The notes under the pieces: generated by a model
The model's input: the letters and a program-made list of their open reading frames with translations, nothing else
The model's database searches: none
Told to the model about the DNA's origin: nothing
Assembly: GCF_030247185.1 (NCBI RefSeq)
Contig: NC_080571.1
Span: forward strand, 29,371,753-29,435,752
Direction: 5' to 3'
Source: Malaya genurostris
Taxonomy: Eukaryota > Arthropoda > Insecta > Diptera > Culicidae
Length of the DNA stretch: 64,000 bases
Shown here: piece after piece, positions 62,912-64,000 of the stretch
How the letters are laid out: every line of letters begins with the position of its first letter
Numbering within the stretch: the stretch's first letter is position 1
Program-made: the position numbers and the translations under genes

Positions 62912-63891
62912 CTTCTGATTCCACTGTATTTTTCGACACATCCATGAGAGAAGAGATTCGTGGAATTCCGGATCACGTACGCCCTCAAGTGGCCCCCAAT
63001 ATTTTTTATAACAAATTCAGAACAGTCAACTGTGAAAAGATATTCTACACTGACGGATCATACATCAACGAGTCCACAGGCTTCGGCATCTTCAATCAAA
63101 ACATCACCGCTTCTTACAAACTCAGTGATCCATCTTCAGTTTACGTCGCAGAACTAGCTGCCATTCAGTACACTCTTGAGATTATTGAAACCTTGGCCAA
63201 AGATCATTACTTCATTGTCACGGACAGTCTAAGTTCAATAGAAGCTCTCCGGGCAATGAAGCCAGGAAAGTATCCCCCCTATTTTCTGGGGAAAATATGG
63301 GAACACTTGAGAGCTTTATCTGGACGGTCTTATTTAATATCCTTAGTCTGGGTCCCTTCACATTGTTCCATTCCAGGCAATGAACAGGCAGACTCATTGG
63401 CTAAAGTGGGCGCATTAGAAGGTGATATTTATGAAAGACCAATATGCTTCAATGAATTTTTCAGAATCTCTCGTCAGAAAACTCTCGAAAGTTGGCAAAC
63501 TTCATGGAGCAATGACGAACTGGGACGATGGCTACACTCCATTATCCCTAAGGTATCGACGAAACCTTGGTTCAGGGGGATGAACGTGAGTCGCGATTTC
63601 ATTCGTGTTATGTCGCGGCTCATGTCAAATCACTACACCTTCAACGCACATCTCCGGCGTGTTGGGCTCGCGGAGAGCGGTCTCTGCACCTGTGGCGACG
63701 GTTATCAGGACATCGAGCATGTCGTGTGGTCGTGCGTAGAGTATCACGACGTCAGGTCGGAGCTACTGGAATCCCTTAGGGCCCGAGGTAGACCGTCCAA
63801 TGTTCCGGTTCGGGATGTGTTGGCGAGTCGGGATAGTTTATATATGCTTCTCATATACCAGTACCTTAAACACATTAATATACAAGTGTAA
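62912..63891 (+). pseudogene. 5'-truncated I-type LINE: RNase H and C-terminal zinc region
   Basis: About 325 open codons beginning at the sequence TVFFDTSMREEIRGIPDHV, which matches residues about 905 onwards of the intact LINE ORF2. It contains FYTDGSYI, AELAAIQY, VTDSLSSIEAL, WVPSHCSIPGNEQAD and the final CTCGDGYQDIEHVVWSC. The frame is open but lacks endonuclease and reverse transcriptase, and no ATG starts it. The copy is about 65-70% identical in protein to the LINE at 20380, so it is a different subfamily. It lies antisense to Nedd4. Confidence 0.9.
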
Positions 63892-64000
63892 TCCGTAGTT
63901 TCCTCTCTCTTGTCGAGGCTAAGAATAATCTTCACCTACAGGTTCGAGACTAACATTCGCCCGATTCTCCAAATCCCTCGCCTGTCCACCATCTCTGTAT
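63892..64000 (+). other. 3' UTR of the truncated LINE, runs off the window
   Basis: Sequence after the stop at 63889-63891; no poly(A) tail before the window ends. Confidence 0.5.

Overview
The window looks like insect nuclear DNA, most likely from a mosquito (Culicidae). It is AT-rich with widely spaced, intron-containing genes and dense repeats. Three conserved host genes can be read: Edc3 (31579-33205, +), Cdc5/CDC5L (40500-43265, +) and the last three exons of a Nedd4-type HECT ubiquitin ligase (60204-61438, -). The introns inside the first two are only 55-64 nt long with GT..AG ends. The mosquito call is an inference from the repeat families and overall style, not from a diagnostic sequence.

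Layout. 0.9-3.8 kb: two decayed copies of a histone H2A/H2B unit, one split by a non-autonomous hAT element. 4.7-7.5 kb: a dead mariner with another hAT element nested in it. 8.6-8.9 kb: a (GGGACT)n array. 9.8-17.6 kb: MITEs and short interspersed repeats. 18.9-20.4 kb: two (CCCTTTG)n satellite arrays, each followed by the same ~155-bp unique block. 20.4-26.4 kb: a full-length I-type LINE with intact ORF1 and ORF2, a core promoter at its first bases, a poly(A) tail and a 13-bp target duplication. 26.6-30.8 kb: LINE fragments broken up by nested MITEs and a DD37D Tc1/mariner derivative. 34.4-37.5 kb: an internally deleted second LINE. 43.8-44.8 kb: a Harbinger-like element with a Myb/SANT-like exon. 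46.0-52.0 kb: a young Ty3/Gypsy element (minus strand) with 190-bp LTRs that differ at one base, except for a 652-bp MITE inserted in one LTR. 56.8-59.4 kb: a 2.6-kb segment between 23-bp direct repeats. 62.9-63.9 kb: the RNase H end of another LINE.

How it fits together. The three genes belong to unrelated processes (mRNA decapping, spliceosome activation, ubiquitin ligation) and are not a functional cluster. Most of the rest is a record of transposition. Several insertions can be dated against each other, because an uninserted copy of the target is also in the window (two LTRs of one element, two LINE copies, two repeat copies). I found no CRISPR array, no standard tRNA or rRNA gene, and no multigene system that looks new. 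The most informative objects are the intact LINE with its promoter, the young Gypsy element with a MITE in one LTR, and the Harbinger-like element carrying a DNA-binding exon.
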